Source: Polydactylus sextarius
Lineage: Eukaryota > Chordata > Actinopteri > Polynemidae
DNA: 64,000 bases
NCBI GenBank assembly: GCA_016801845.1
Contig: CM028925.1
Location: 62,001 to 126,000 of the forward strand
Reading direction: 5' to 3'
Shown: piece after piece, positions 21,626 to 34,799 of the stretch
How the letters are laid out: each line of letters begins with the position of its first letter
Numbering within the stretch: position 1 is the stretch's first letter
Program-made: the position numbers and the translations under genes
The notes under the pieces: model-generated
Told to the model about the DNA's origin: nothing
What the model saw: only the letters and a program-made list of their open reading frames with translations
Databases searched by the model: none

Positions 21626-24600
21626 ATGATGTCAGACTCCTCTGATGAAGGTAAAACATCAAACACACATACACACACTCAGTATTTTTCTTCTACTCTC
21701 TGATTGGTCTGATTGCCACAGATGACCAGAGGAAGGTGGAGCCTACCCACAGGTGAGTCTACTCATTCATTATTTTCACAGTTGGTTGTGAGTCCACATA
21801 ATTGTTATTCACAGACAGGTGTGCTCTTCCTTCCATTCAGACACAACACCTGAACTCAAAGGTGTGTCACAATGAAGTGAGGATGCCACTGTGCACCTGC
21901 GTCTTGTCCCAGTGTTGACTTTACATCATTAGCACACCTAAACACAGGCGTCTTCATATCCATAGGGTTGTTAATCACAAGTTTCATCACGATATGATAT
22001 CATATCAAGTCTTTGGACAACGATACAATATTTGTCAATATCAGTGTAAGTTGTTGATGCTATGATTTCAATTCGATTAGATTCAGGGACCTATGATTGA
22101 TAGAAGATGTCATATATCCATTTAACACAATTGGTTCATATCAACTTGAAAATCTAGCAAACAAATGACTAAAATATGATTTGACCATTTTATTTCTAAG
22201 CTTTTCCAGATATCTAAATAAAAAACAATCTACTCTTTTTAATAAAATGAATAAAACTAGATATTATCTTGTTGATATTGGTAGGAAATGTTCATGTTTG
22301 TACTAATTGTTAAAAATCAAAAAGGCCACAGCTAGCCTCTGAAAAGGGCACTTTGGATATTAAAGGCTCCAGCTATGATAGGTAGTAGCATTGTTTGAAT
22401 GTTTACGAAGGAGCAGTAGGAGGTGGAGCTTGGATGGAAATAGCAACACAGATGTGCCACAGGAATCTATAATAATGAAGTTTTCACTTTGCATTGAATC
22501 ATTGAATCGATGTATTGATCTACAGTACCACTCAAAAGTTTGGACACACCTTCTCATATAATGTTTTTTCTCTATTTTCTCTCTAAAGGTGGCTACTTTG
22601 AAGAATCTAAAATATAAAACATATTCTGGTTTGTTTAACCCTTTTTTGTTTGCTACACGATTCCACATATGTTCCTTCATAGTTTGGATGTCTTCAGTAT
22701 TAATCTACAATGTAGAAAATACAAAAAATAAAGAAAAACCATTGGATGAGAAGGTGTGTCCAAACTTTTGACTGGTATTGTAGATAGATGAATTGTTGCA
22801 CCCATACATAAAGGTCATTGATTATTTATCAGCAATAGTTAATAGGTGTGTTCTCTCTGACAGGATGTGGGTGGAGTCTCAGCCAGGTCCATCTAGGTGT
22901 GGGCCCAGCAGACAAGGATACTGTGGATGCTGTAGGATCCTCTACACCAACTTAGATCAGGTACAGACACACACACAGCTGTGTCTGAAAGGCCCAATCA
23001 GAATCAGCAAAATGCTAACATCATCACACCTCTGTCTTAGCACCTGTCCAGCTTGAGGCACCTGGACTCAGTGCAAGCGTCCTCTAGATGCCCCGCCCCC
23101 CCCAGTATCAGCTGCCGGACCAGACTGACACTGCTGGAGCGCTTCCTGGAGGATGTCCTGCTTCACCACCCACACCACTACAATGACCCCAGGTAGTAAA
23201 ACTATGTGCATATGTCTGTGACTCCTGAGTCAGGTAGCACACCTCACCCTGCATTTGTCTCCATCAGGCCGTCCCATGCTGACCTGCTATCAGTGTCTGC
23301 CCCGCTGTCGCCAAGGGCGGAGCTCAATGACTTGCGTATCTCTGACGACAGCCAGTTGGTAGGCACCAGAGAACACCTGCCCAGCTCTGACAATGCTTCT
23401 GGTCAGTCAGCTGAACAGCAACCAGATGGCAGTGTGTGCAGTCAATCGGCAGACAACAGGTTGTCAAAGCCACTCAGGGAACACAAGGATGCAGACAGTG
23501 CCCCCACAGAGCACACACCTACACTGCACCGCCTAGCCCCACCAACACAGCCTCAGGCCCCACCCTCAGTTCACAGGAAGGCTCACCGGAAGACCAACCG
23601 AAGGAAATCCGGCAGGTCGTCCTCCTCCACACCGCCCCCTGTGGGCCCCCAGTCCCATAGAGACCTGGGACCCTGGCTAAGCTGGCAGACAGAGCGGAGG
23701 GAGACCCACAAAAATGAGGCGTTTTCCTCAGATCACAGTGACCCACTAGACCAAACCATCGAGGAGGTTGGTCCTCAGTACAGAATCCTGTTCCAGGTCT
23801 GGGATCTGTTTGAGGTCTAATCTGTTCCTGTTTCTGCCTCAGGTGATTCAGATGTGCTGTGTCAGTTCCACTCCACATCAACAAGATGAGACGGAGAGCT
23901 TCCAATTCAGCCTCCCTGTCACCATAGAGACACAAAGCGAGGACTGGGACTCACCTGTGCAGGTACCTGTTGGACACCTGTACTGACCTGTATTTTGTGT
24001 GTTAAAACTAAAACTGACTTTACTGTGTAGGTTGTGTTGCAGGGAGCGCAGACCCTCAAGGACACACAGTCCTCACCTGTCCAGGTGAATCGTGCAGGGG
24101 GGAGGGGGCCGGGCTGTCTCATGGACTTGCAGGTAGACCTGAAGGACCATGTCTATTCGCACCATCTGGACTCTGTCCTCCACAGCACACATCAAGAAGG
24201 GGGTAGAACCAGGCAGGATGCAGGATTCTGGACTCTGCCCGTAGAGGAAGTCCTGCCCACCCCCAAATATATCCCAGAATCCTTCAGGGGGAAGACCTGG
24301 GTCCAGATTGAACAAGAGGACGAGCAGAGGGTGGAGACGCTGGTACGGCAGTTCAGACGTGGGAAATTCGTCTGCTACTTTGACAGCGAGTCTCTGGCCA
24401 GGTGAGAGGGCAAGTCACGAACAGTGACGGATTTAAGTTTAGATTCTATGATAATCTTGATGTTATCACTGTCAGGTATGGTAGGAGGGGTCAACATGGG
24501 AGAGGGTGCGGCAAGAACAAAGAAAAGCAGCCAAACGCTGCCATTCTGCCATTATTGGACCACGATTTTGACTCTGTGAGTGTCAAGAGGAGGCGGAGTT

Positions 24601-25482
24601 TCAGAGTGGCATCCAGGTGTCAGGTGAGTCAGCCTCTCAGAGTTCAGAGTTTTACTTTTCATACAAATGTCTCACCTGTAGCTGTGTCCTCAGGTGGTAA
24701 AAGTCAGTCATGGCACTCAGACTGTCCGATTGGTCTTCCCATCTATCCGTCAACCAGCTCCTGAGACCACACCCACCAGCGTCCTCGCAGCCAGTCAGGA
24801 CTCAACAGAGAAGACACCTGAGGTGCAGATGTGGCGCTGTCTCCCATCATCCTACTCCAACATTGTCTCACCTGTGCAGCCCCGCACATCTCTGGTCTAC
24901 CTGCTCTGTTCCCCCTCAGGCCCTGGCGCTGCCTGCACACCTGTACAAGGCTCTGCCACCAAACGTTGCAGGAAGAAGAGGCGTCCTCTGGACCAGCAGG
25001 GGTTAAAAGTCAAATATAAGCGACTTCCTGTCCGTTTCTATGACCCTGACACCAACCGCATCCTGAAGACCCCACCTAAGGGCTTCCCGTGGCGGCGTGG
25101 CCCAGCCCCTTCAGGCCCGCCACCAACGTGCGTTCGTCAGCTGTTTCGAAGTCTGAGTCCAGACCTGAACACGGATCGAGCGTCGGAGGACGGGGGCATT
25201 AAGAGTCACACGTCAGCAGACCCCCCCTTCAGCCACAGCAGCTTCCTCAGGAGTCAGGAACACACATCTGAGACCCCGCCCTCTTCCAGTAGGTCAGAGC
25301 GAGGGAGAGGGGGGAGAAAAGACAGGACACACCCCCAAGCCAAGAGAAGAACTAGGGTTCAGACAGCCCCCAGGAGGGAAGGTCTACGCCGTAGCTGCAC
25401 AGGCCCCACAACCCTTACCCCTCTCCCCCGTCATTGTCCCCCATCCCGTCCCCGGAGACGGGCTCGACGAGGTAGAAGATAG
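21626..25482 (+). CDS. zdbf2: zdbf2 (DBF4-type zinc finger protein 2)
   Basis: The molecular role is poorly known; the mammalian gene is imprinted. Nine exons, 21626-21650, 21722-21752, 22864-22960, 23041-23192, 23268-23766, 23843-23962, 24031-24401, 24476-24623 and 24694-25482, give about 743 aa with consistent phases. The DBF4-type finger is at residues 36-60 (QGYCGCCRILYTNLDQ, then HLSSLRHLDS), with ligands Cys39, Cys42, His52 and His58. A long low-complexity Ser/Pro-rich region follows. The C-terminal exon holds the conserved-looking LKVKYKRLPVRFYDPDTNR, then a basic Arg-rich end. The start is one of two tandem ATGs at 21626/21629. It lies between eef1b2 and dytn, the human ZDBF2 position. 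The protein is far shorter than human ZDBF2 (over 2000 aa), and the donor of exon 5 (GTTGGT) is weak. Confidence 0.82.
22521..22782. mobile_element. Tc1/mariner-type MITE in zdbf2 intron
   Basis: Terminal inverted repeats begin CAGTACCACTCAAAAGTTTG and, on the other strand, CAATACCAGTCAAAAGTTTG, continuing to CACACCTTCTCAT, with about two mismatches in 35. TA dinucleotides flank both ends as a target duplication. It is too short to encode a transposase. Confidence 0.88.
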
Positions 25483-25646
25483 CAAGACACCACTCTTACT
25501 GAGTGATCTGTTCCATCAGTAAACCTGAATGGTCATCAGTGTGTATTGCAGTATAAAATGACCATGACACCAATTTACAGTTTTGATGAGAAAATAATAA
25601 TGTCACAACAAGGTCAGCATTAGATATAAAAACACTGACTAATTTT

Positions 25647-25652
25647 AATAAA
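25647..25652 (+). promoter_or_regulatory. Candidate zdbf2 poly(A) signal
   Basis: AATAAA lies 165 nt after the zdbf2 stop, in AT-rich sequence between the convergent zdbf2 and dytn ends. Confidence 0.5.
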
Positions 25653-25939
25653 GTCCAAACTGTTTATAACAAACCTGAAAATCAGATTTATTTTTTAAAA
25701 AATCAACAATGATAAAATATATATAAAATGTAAAATAAAAATGTTGATATTGTTTCATCAAATTAAAAAAACAACAGGTCAGAAACAACAAGAATACCAT
25801 AAAAAACAACATGCAAACAAATGTGATTTTTTTTTTCTTTTTTAAAGAAGAAGCCAGGTGATGGCTTGTACCATTTGTCCACCAGGTGTTGCTGTCTTTG
25901 TGTTATGTCAATATCACACTACTATATAAATGAAGTGTT

Positions 25940-28900
25940 TCAACAACTTGTTGATGTTCTCATAGCAACCACCAGGTGGTGCACGGAGTTTCCCACCTGG
26001 TCCGCAGCCTCCAGAAGTTCTGCCCACTTTCTGCTTTTACCTTAAAATATAAACAGTTACATTTTAGATAGTGTTATTTGTTGTAAGAAATTATTTCAAA
26101 GGTGCACTATGCAGATTTGTTTGCATCTGTCTATATGCAGTTCCCCTACAGTCTTGGAGTAAGGGAAGTTCAAGATGCACTATGCAAAGCAAAACATGTA
26201 ATTCAACAAAAAAAACAGAGGTGCTAAACGCCCATATGATGCCAGCATTACAACTACTTACTACATTACAACTAGTGCTTTTTATATGGGCAGGATTTAT
26301 ATACACTTTGACATTGATTGGGTAACTCTTTGAACAAACCTACCAAATGGGAGAAAACTACCTTTAAAGTCAAATTGTTGCACAACACTGTGCTGCTGAA
26401 CTTGCCCATCGTGAATTCAACATCTCCAGGTCGTAGACCCTGATCTTTCAAGTGTGGGTTTTCACCAAGAGATGGTGGGGGCAGCAAAGAGACCCTTCAT
26501 TCACCCATTTTTTGTGATTGCATTACAATGTTTTAATGCATATAGAGGCTTCAAAAATGTGCATTATTGAGTGTTATATCTTTTTTTTCAGCACAGCCAA
26601 GACAATATGATTAAATAAATCTCATTTTATCTTAACCAACTATATAAACATGACTGAGCAATAATCATCAACAATATTTAAAATCAGTTTGAGTGTTATA
26701 TTTAATACATTGGTGTCAGCCATACCGGCCCTAGAGAGTTCTGACAAGTGGTCAGACTTTTAAACTTTTTTTTTTTTTCATTCTTGTCACATACAAGTCG
26801 TGGTAAAATGTACACTTTCTAAAAATAATAACTTGAGCTCTACACAATCTGACATCTGAACCCTCCTCTTTTGATACATATCGGCATGGCTTCCATATAA
26901 GGACTTGTGCTGCTGCAGTGTTCAAGAGGAACTTGCAAATTTGAACTGATATTCCACTGTTATAAATGTTTGAGTTTGAGTAATGTTAGTAGCCAAAAAA
27001 TTAAACAAATTGGTGCTATGTTAGCAGAGATGTGGCGGTAGCAGCTAGCCTGACTAGTTAACTAATAAGCTAAGTGATCCAGGCAAAGTACAGTGACATC
27101 CCCCCAAACGTAGCACCAATTTGTTTTTTTAGCAACTGGCATTAAGGAGTTCCCCTTTAAGGGTTAACTATCACAGTGACTACAAAGCTGCAACATTAAA
27201 GATGTGTAAGCTTTTCTCCCATTTAGCAGTGAGGTCGTATACTGCAACCAACTAAATAGTATTCTTTAGCCAGTCCTTTTCCAGGTGCGCATTTCCTTGT
27301 ACGGTAGCCGAGAAATACAAACAAGATGTCATCCTTCTACTCTGATATTTACTCAGTTTAAGTGTTTCCCCTACCACTATATTAGCCCTCGCCCAGAGCC
27401 TTATCTCTTACATGATGGCATTTCTGTCTCGTGGTCGTGCATTTACAATTCCCCTCCACAAGGCAGAGCTGTATTTACCTACTGTTGTCCCCTGTCAGCA
27501 CCTGTAATCTCAAGATGGCAGCGCAACATGGCGACTGGCATTGAGCTCACCAGCTCCATGTAATCATAAATGGCAAATTCAAAGCCTACCAGAACATTTT
27601 GATTTCGTCATAGTTCTGCGTGAAAAAATCGTTTTTTGATAACAGGCGAACTAAAAAAATGACACAATGTGGCTTTAACTCACAATTCTTGCATGGTGCA
27701 CCTTAATGAATAAAATAAATAACGAAAAAGACACAGATGTCCACCTGTGTGTCTTGGTGACTCACCTGTCTGTCTCTCTGTCCACCCGTCTTTCTCCATC
27801 TCTGTCTTCAGTCTGGACACAGTGTCTTGCAGTAGTTCCTCTGGACTATACATCCCACAATCCTCATCTTCCTTATTTTCTTCCTCAGACAGACAGAAGT
27901 CTTCTTGCTGTATTTCTGCCACCTCCAGTCCATCCTCCTGTCCTATTGGATGGCAGGGACCCCTGTCCTCTGCAAGCCCCTCCTCCTCATCCTTGCAGTG
28001 AAGGTCATGTGAGGGAGACATGCCCTGATGTATTGATGGGGCTGGAGATGGTGTTTGTTGAGGACTCTCACTCAAGTCGTCCAGTAATTCTTCCTCTTTG
28101 TCATCGTCCTGGGAGTCAGAATATGGTGTGACGCTGTGTCTCTCTATTGTTTTGGCAACGCCGTGTGGCATGTTACTGATGTGTTGATGAGTCTCCATCT
28201 TGTCTAAAGCCTGAAGAAAAATAAATGACTGCATGGCTATAATTCCCAGGATCCAATCCTTTGTGTGACCCAAAGTCACCTCAGGCTTGAGTAGAATAAA
28301 TTTATGACTTTCACGTCACTACATTTGAAAGACAAATACTGTATTTTTCACTTCACTAGATTTCTATCAAGATTCTCAAGGTGGAACCTTGATAACCTTT
28401 GTTTCTAAAAGGTGATTGTTTTTCTTTTTTTCTTGTTTGTTTTTGTTTTCTTTTTAAAGTTAATTATTTAGGTAGGACTTTTAATTAACTGCACTAACTC
28501 AAACTTTTTTTTCCCCACAGGTGACAGCCCTATCAGTAGAGTTATGTCACGTCTGTTGACTGTAACTATAAAGCCAAGTCAGGTCAGGTTATTGCAAAAC
28601 AAATGATGTGAGTTCTGCTGGTGTCTAGTTTAGAGGTGAAGCGGTGTGGTACACTTTTAACACTAGCGTTATTACAGCTAATTTTACATGTTACAGACTG
28701 TAACATGTTGTGTTGTGTTCAATTTCATGGGGTCGCATTGTGCTGTTCACAATCCTGGGCCTTTTTCAGCCCAACCAATATTATGCATGCTATGGAGATA
28801 TCAAAGAACAGTTTAAACTAGTAAAAAAACATGCATTCTATACCCCTTTAAGTAATGAAGTTGGGAACTTTGTCCACCTTGCAGTGTATTGTTTTGTTCT

Positions 28901-31900
28901 GTGTGTTTTTCAATTATTTTGACTCTTAAATGGAATTTAGAATAATTTTTGCTGGTCACTGTCACTTTTAATGCTTAATTGCAGTTATAGGGCCGGACAG
29001 GTCAGCAACTGCACATTCTGCTAGTACTAGCTCACTGATTAGTCTAGTCTAACCTTTTGTGAACTTACCAAATGCAGTGATGAACAGCCTTTCATTCATC
29101 AGCTACATAGACTAAATCTATTTTTATGTTGCTTTCTGTTGCTGCTTGCAGACAATTACTATGTTAATGAGGATTTTAAATGTAGATAGCCTTTAAAATT
29201 ATATTAAATATGGGTGTGGTTATTGATTCACACATCGGAGCCAGTGTACTACTACAGTGTTCTACTAATATTTATGCTCACGAGCCGCTACTTCTTTGTA
29301 CCTGAGTGAGCATGCTCTGCAAATGGAGGTTGTGTTGTCTAAGCGTTTCCATGGTAACCTCCATCTCTGAGCACCTGTCCTCCAGCACATCGTGTTCTGA
29401 TTGGACTGTGAGTCGCCAAGCCTGTATCTCCTGCTCTAACAGCCTAAAGACAAGCAAACAAATGACACGGAGGCAAGGGATGTGAATTCAAACTGGGTTC
29501 CAATTGGTTATTTCTGTTCCAGTCTCACCATTTGTCTCTTAGCAGATTTCTGACTTCAGCCATCAGAGCCGACGCCTTCAACGACAACAACAGTATTACT
29601 GTCATGTTAAATCATTTGACAACAACCATGATGATCAGTGAGGTCAGCAGTCACCTGCTTAATCGGTATCTCTTCCATCTCTTCATCAGTCTGCAGAGCT
29701 TTAGATGAGGCAGAAGGTCGCACAGAGACATCATGGAAAACATCTCTGTCAGAGGATGGACTGTGGACAGCAGGGTCAGTAAATCGTGTTGAGGTGTCAG
29801 GAGGGGGAGGAGCCCTGAGAAACAGACAAGTTGCAACAGGTGAGGAGTAAAGTAAGTGACTAAAAAAAAAAAAACACAATGCACACTTGACTCACCTGTC
29901 CTGAGTCTCTCCTGGCTCAGCCCACATCAAGACCTGCCTCCTATCAGCCTCTCTCTGACTGTGTCGCCGTGGTAAGAGGGCGTGCCGAGCGTTGTCCACT
30001 AACGAGCACAGAGACTCCCTCCATGTGGGCTGAGAAGGAGGCACGCTTTTACCTGTCTGTCAGTCACCTGTTGGTGCGTCTGTTACTTGTCTGACTCACC
30101 TGCGTGCAGTACTCCATCACTGGGTGCCAGCTCTTGTGTTTCCTCGTGTGCTTCTCTGTCAGGAAGCAGTTCTGACACACGTGAACATTCACACACTTCA
30201 TACAGCGATACCTGCGTACACGGGTACATACACACACACATGACATGAGGTCAGAGTCCCTCCACAGATGAGCCCTGATTTGCTGCCATGTGTCACCTGA
30301 GTCCTGTGAGGGGGCGGGTTTTGCAGGTGTGGCAGCGGACACCGTGCCTGATGTTCTGACTGATGGACAGCCGGTACAGAGTGGGTAACCATAACAACAG
30401 ACGTGGCTCACTCTGCAGCCATGACAACAAGTGCTCCTTGCTCACCATCTGTGTCAGCACCTGTAAGCACAAGGTCAGTATCGCCATGGCAATAAACAAT
30501 AGCAGCTTTCCATCGCTTTCCTCAGTGAACTCACCCCATTGAAGCATGATGCCACTGCCTCCTCCACACTACCAAACACTGCTTCCTCCTGCACCGCTGC
30601 TGGAACCTGAGCATGAGCACATGTTAGGGCCAGAAGAGAGGCAGGCTGGGAAATGTGGCATGCACGGTGGTTACCTGGCTGAGGTCCTGCAGCAGAGACC
30701 TGAATCCTGATATGCTGACGCATCCTGAACCATCCTCGCAGACACTCAACAGACCTACATGACAGGAAAGGCTGTTCTTTTTTCTCAACATTCCTGCTTA
30801 TTTTGAAATTGATGTTTTTTGAAGTTGCTCCATCCATCCACCCTTTAAGATCCTTTTAAGATGGAGCCTTTATCAACCCCCAAACATGTTTTTTATAGTC
30901 TAAACAGTCACAGGTAGACTTAGAGTGAACTGAAGCGCTGGAAAAAAGAACACATTTACTTTCCTCTGATTTTTGTAACAACACTGCACATTGAAAATGT
31001 ATCAGAGTAAAAGTATGTCATTAAGCTAAGAAATGTAGTGAAGCAGTGAAAGCTGACGGAATTAAAAGATACTCCCAAAACATGCTGATGTACAGTAGTG
31101 AAGTATCATTACTTAATCGATCATCACCGTCATGATAACTAAATTCAGTGGTGGATTAATCTACATCCTATTCAGCAGGGAGTGTCACCTCTGTATTTCT
31201 GCAGCAGGTTGTCTGAGGACAGAGCGATCAGAGCTGTGTGAAGAGCAGTAGCGGGCACAGAACCAGGACCAGAACCTGAAGCAGGATCACACTGAGAGTG
31301 ACCCATCTCTGACCTGTTGAACAGTCTGAACATCAGACTACATGTCTCCTCTGGACCCACCGCTGTAACATGACCCGACACCTCCTGTGAGGCACTGTGA
31401 AACATCCTGTTAAGAGTCCAGATTATTTCCTGCCTGTTCAGCCGCACGTCCCGCAGTTGTCCAGGCCCACCCACCGAGCGGATGGCCGCCGTGATGTGTC
31501 GGACAGACACAAGATCCACTGGAGAAAAAAATAGTGAGTTATGAAAGTGTTCAGTGTGATGAGGTCTTGGTGATAATGTCACAGTATGATAAGATCATAT
31601 GACACTAACTGTGACAGAGTCTCTGCACAGACTGAAGCTTCATGGTTGCTCGGTAAACACTCAGTCGGATTTCATTCAGCACCTCTAGACAGAGACAGGA
31701 AGCAATAAGGACATGAGAAGGTATACTTAAAGTTTCAATCAATGAACAATGAACAATTTAACTCTAACCAAACATTACAGTCAGGTAACAGTTATCACTC
31801 AGTGTTGGTTCTAAGTGATATAACTAGAGGACAGTGGAAGACCAGAAAATAGAAGACAGTAGAGGGCAGTAAAATACATGTTACCAAAACTGTTCAGCTC

Positions 31901-31903
31901 CAT
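25940..31903 (-). CDS. dytn: dytn (dystrotelin)
   Basis: Dystrotelin is a dystrophin/dystrobrevin relative. Thirteen minus-strand exons join in phase to 626 aa (human 578): 31903-31885, 31684-31610, 31518-31189, 30754-30675, 30606-30535, 30460-30297, 30211-30100, 30029-29896, 29814-29655, 29575-29529, 29443-29302, 28210-27766 and 26040-25940. The EF-hand-like part is residues 7-192 (LNEIRLSVYRATMKLQSVQ; ALIALSSDNLLQKYR). The ZZ zinc finger is about 235-282, with CHTC, CMKC, CQNC and two His in HKSWH all present. A coiled coil is about 383-445, followed by an acidic exon (446-593) and a dystrobrevin-like end (ELLEAADQVGNSVHHLV). The ATG at 31903 is the first Met in exon 1; an upstream exon could extend it. 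It follows zdbf2 without ADAM23, which lies between them in human. Confidence 0.9.
26921..27160. mobile_element. MITE, same family as 6846, in dytn last intron
   Basis: The left end (ttcaagaggaacttgcaaa) is a diverged inverse of the right end (aaggagttcccctttaa). Inside, 'aaacaaattggtgctatgtt' and 'gtagcaccaatttgtttttt' form a second inverted pair. Confidence 0.6.
27196..27678. mobile_element. MITE, same family as 53887, in dytn last intron
   Basis: It shares many blocks with 53887-54324: 'cgcatttccttgtacggtagccgaga', 'acaagatgt', 'tatttacct', 'ctcaagatggc', and the end 'aaatgacacaatgtggctttaa'. The ends are inverted (TTAAAG...CTTTAA). No coding capacity was seen. Confidence 0.65.
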
Positions 31904-32153
31904 GATGAATCTCCGAATGGTCTGAAAATGAAACATTATCATCGGAATTTATCAAAAGAAATAAATTAAAACAAACAAATACCAATATAAGAACTGACAG
32001 TAGGAACTCACCCTTCTGTCTCTAAAACAGACGAGCTAAGGCTGCTCAGTGTTGCTGGTGTCACCTGTCAGCTCCATTCACCTGCTGTCTGGTGAGCAAT
32101 CAGCTGCCAGCAGACCAATGACATCACTGAAGTTGGTAACAGGAGCAGGGTTC

Positions 32154-32178
32154 TGTGTGTGTGTGTGTGTGTGTGTGT
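32154..32178. repeat. (GT)n microsatellite upstream of dytn
   Basis: Twelve GT units. A short (AAT)n run lies at 32340-32356. Confidence 0.9.
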
Positions 32179-32639
32179 CATAGTCAACATGTCCTCTACT
32201 TGCTGAGGACACATACACACACTAAAGTAATTGCAGTTTGCAGTCTTCAGCTTGTTTGCACTTTTCAGAAAGAGCAGATTAGTCTGGGCCAAGCTCCTTT
32301 ATCTTGTTTTTTTCTGTGCATGCCATATGAAAGGATTTTTAATAATAATAATAATAAAAACAACTTTCATTCATTTTCACTAAAGTTGTGTCTGGTCGCA
32401 TCTGTGTAGTGCTATGACATTTGACACACTTGCGCACAACACTCCCTGTTGTGATATGTTTTACTGAAACTACAGTATAATATGCTACGTGGAATAACAC
32501 TTGCCAGTTCTAGATTAAGCAGCGTAAGAATACTTTTGTCTGTAATGTGTTCCTCACGGTCTCCAAGTAAAGTTGAGTTGTTCAGTTTCCCAGTTGTCAT
32601 TATTCACTCTCAAATAATACTTAATGGTGGCAGCTGTAA

Positions 32640-34795
32640 TGGATCGCCTGTGAGGACTACATAAACCCACTTTATGCCTGATGTGACTCTCAAACGGAAT
32701 TGTATGGATAATTGTTTTATCACCAAAGATGGTGAGTAAGAACTACGCAAGCTAAGTGGCTAGAACGAGCTGATCATTGCCAGCATGCCACGCTCTGAGG
32801 AACGATTTGTATAGCAAACCCCAAAGCTACTCTTTGGCTGATGTGTTAAAAGAAGGACAGCGACAGGAAATGAACAAACCATGACAATGCCCTACAAACA
32901 ACGATGAATGCTCTACATGTGGCGTGAAAGGACACTGGGCAAGGTGCTACAGAAAGAACAGACACTAACAAAAACAAGATTTCAATGCAAGGAAAAGTCC
33001 ACCATCCACTGCAAAACAAATATTACAAACACCAGTCATACAAAAAAGGCAAAAGTTTCTGATTACATGTACCAGCGACAATTCAACTCTATCACTGTTA
33101 GTGAGAAATGCATGCACAGCATCAACAGCAAACCTACAGAAGAGGCCTTTACAACATTGAATTTGAGACCACTCAATGTACCAGGCTATGGACATACACT
33201 AGGCCTAAAAATTGGCACAGGTGCATCAGGTAACACTCATCCACTACACCGATTCAGACAAATGTGCGAAAGCGCCACACGTATGTACAAGAGGCTGAGA
33301 AAAAAAACTGTCTGCTTATAATGGTCATGAGCTCACTTGCCTTGGAACCACTGACATTCTATGACAGTAAAAGGATTCCAGATGGGTCAACACCAAGTTC
33401 TACATCGTGGATATACCAGGACCAGGTGTGATTGGACTAATTTCAAGCGAGCTATTGAATCTTGTGACTGTAAACATGGATACAATCAAAGAGAAAATGG
33501 AACACAAGGATAACAAACAACAAGCAAAACAACAGCAACAAACAACAACAAAATAGTTACATGTGAAGATCTTAAGAGAGCATATCCAAACCAGTTTGAT
33601 AAAATAGGAAACATCAAGGGAACTGCAAAACTCTACGTGTAAGATGATGTCGAGCCATCATGAAAATGTAGATCCACATCAAAGACAAGCTTAGAGATGA
33701 GCAAACTTGTAGAACAAGCTGTAGTGTGAAAAGTAGAGAAAAACGCAGACTGGTGCTCCAGCCTCAGCACAAAGAAAGGATGGATCTTTACATATATGCC
33801 TAGACATACAAAAGCTAAATGCCAGTCTGAAAGGTGCCCACACAAGTCCAAATGAATCAAAAATTCACAAATGCAAAGATATTCAGCAAACTTGATGCGA
33901 AAGCTGCATACTGGTCGATACATCTTGATGAAGACTCTCAACTCCTGACATTTTACACCCCATTTGCACCATAAAGCAGAACAGCATCTCATTCTGTACA
34001 CCTGTACACTGATAGTGGCATAAAACCAGACCCTGCAAATATAAGATAAAGAAAATGCCAACCCCCCAAAACAAGGATAAACTGCACTGCTTCATGGGAA
34101 TGCTAACCTACCTTGCAGCCTACAAACCTAAGTTTGCAGAGAAAGTGCACACCTTGAGGCCTAGAAGGCATATAAAAACACACCAGCAAGAGACAGTGTC
34201 TATTGGGTAAAGATGAATGATAACATTGAAAGAATCTGCAGATCATGCTGTGTGTGTGCGGAACATCAAGATTCAAATCCAAAAGAACCACTCAAACCAC
34301 CAGCTCCACATAGCTTTACTGCAAGTAAGAGTGACACCCATTGACAGTGAACTGCCTTCACCTGCAGAACTGCTCTTTGGTAGGCCTGTCACCACCCTAC
34401 TGCCAGCCAAGCAGAACCAGGTAAAGAGGGACACTGCCAGCACTTGGCCCACAGAGCCGCTGTGATGAAAAAACACCACGACTGTAGCTGCTGCAGAGAA
34501 CTTCCGCCACTCCACCCTGGACAGTTTGTGACTGTGTGGAACAAAGAGAGAAAGACATGGCACCCAGCAGTTGTCATGCAAAAGTGCAACGAGCCACAAA
34601 GCTACATTGTCCAGACACCTAATGGAAATAGGGTAAGGTGCTGCAGGAGTCACCTGCATGGACCTTATAACACAGAGACACAACAGACTGTCAAAAAATT
34701 TCACTTTGTGGATCCACAGACACTAGATGAAGGACACAAGGGTCACAGTGATCAAGCCACCCACCACACACACATACATCTGAAGACACACTGAA
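32640..34795 (+). mobile_element. Decayed Ty3/gypsy-type LTR retrotransposon
   Basis: Plus-strand fossil pieces occur in gypsy order. A gag CCHC knuckle (CSTCGVKGHWARC, 32909-32947) comes first. A protease-like LKIGTGASGNT (about 33205-33240) has its catalytic Asp replaced by Gly. A short reverse-transcriptase piece (IFSKLDAKAAYWSIHLDED, about 33870-33940) follows. The integrase C-terminal part (PSPAELLFGRPV; then HPGQFVTVWNKERKTWHP, 34340-34700) is last. Most of pol is deleted and frames are broken. No paired LTRs and no env were found; a 5' LTR could end near 32620, but this is unproven. Confidence 0.72.
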
Positions 34796-34799
34796 AATA

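Noticed and set aside
32640..34795. Endogenous retrovirus
   Set aside because: Order and motifs fit Ty3/gypsy; no env-like sequence or paired LTRs were seen.
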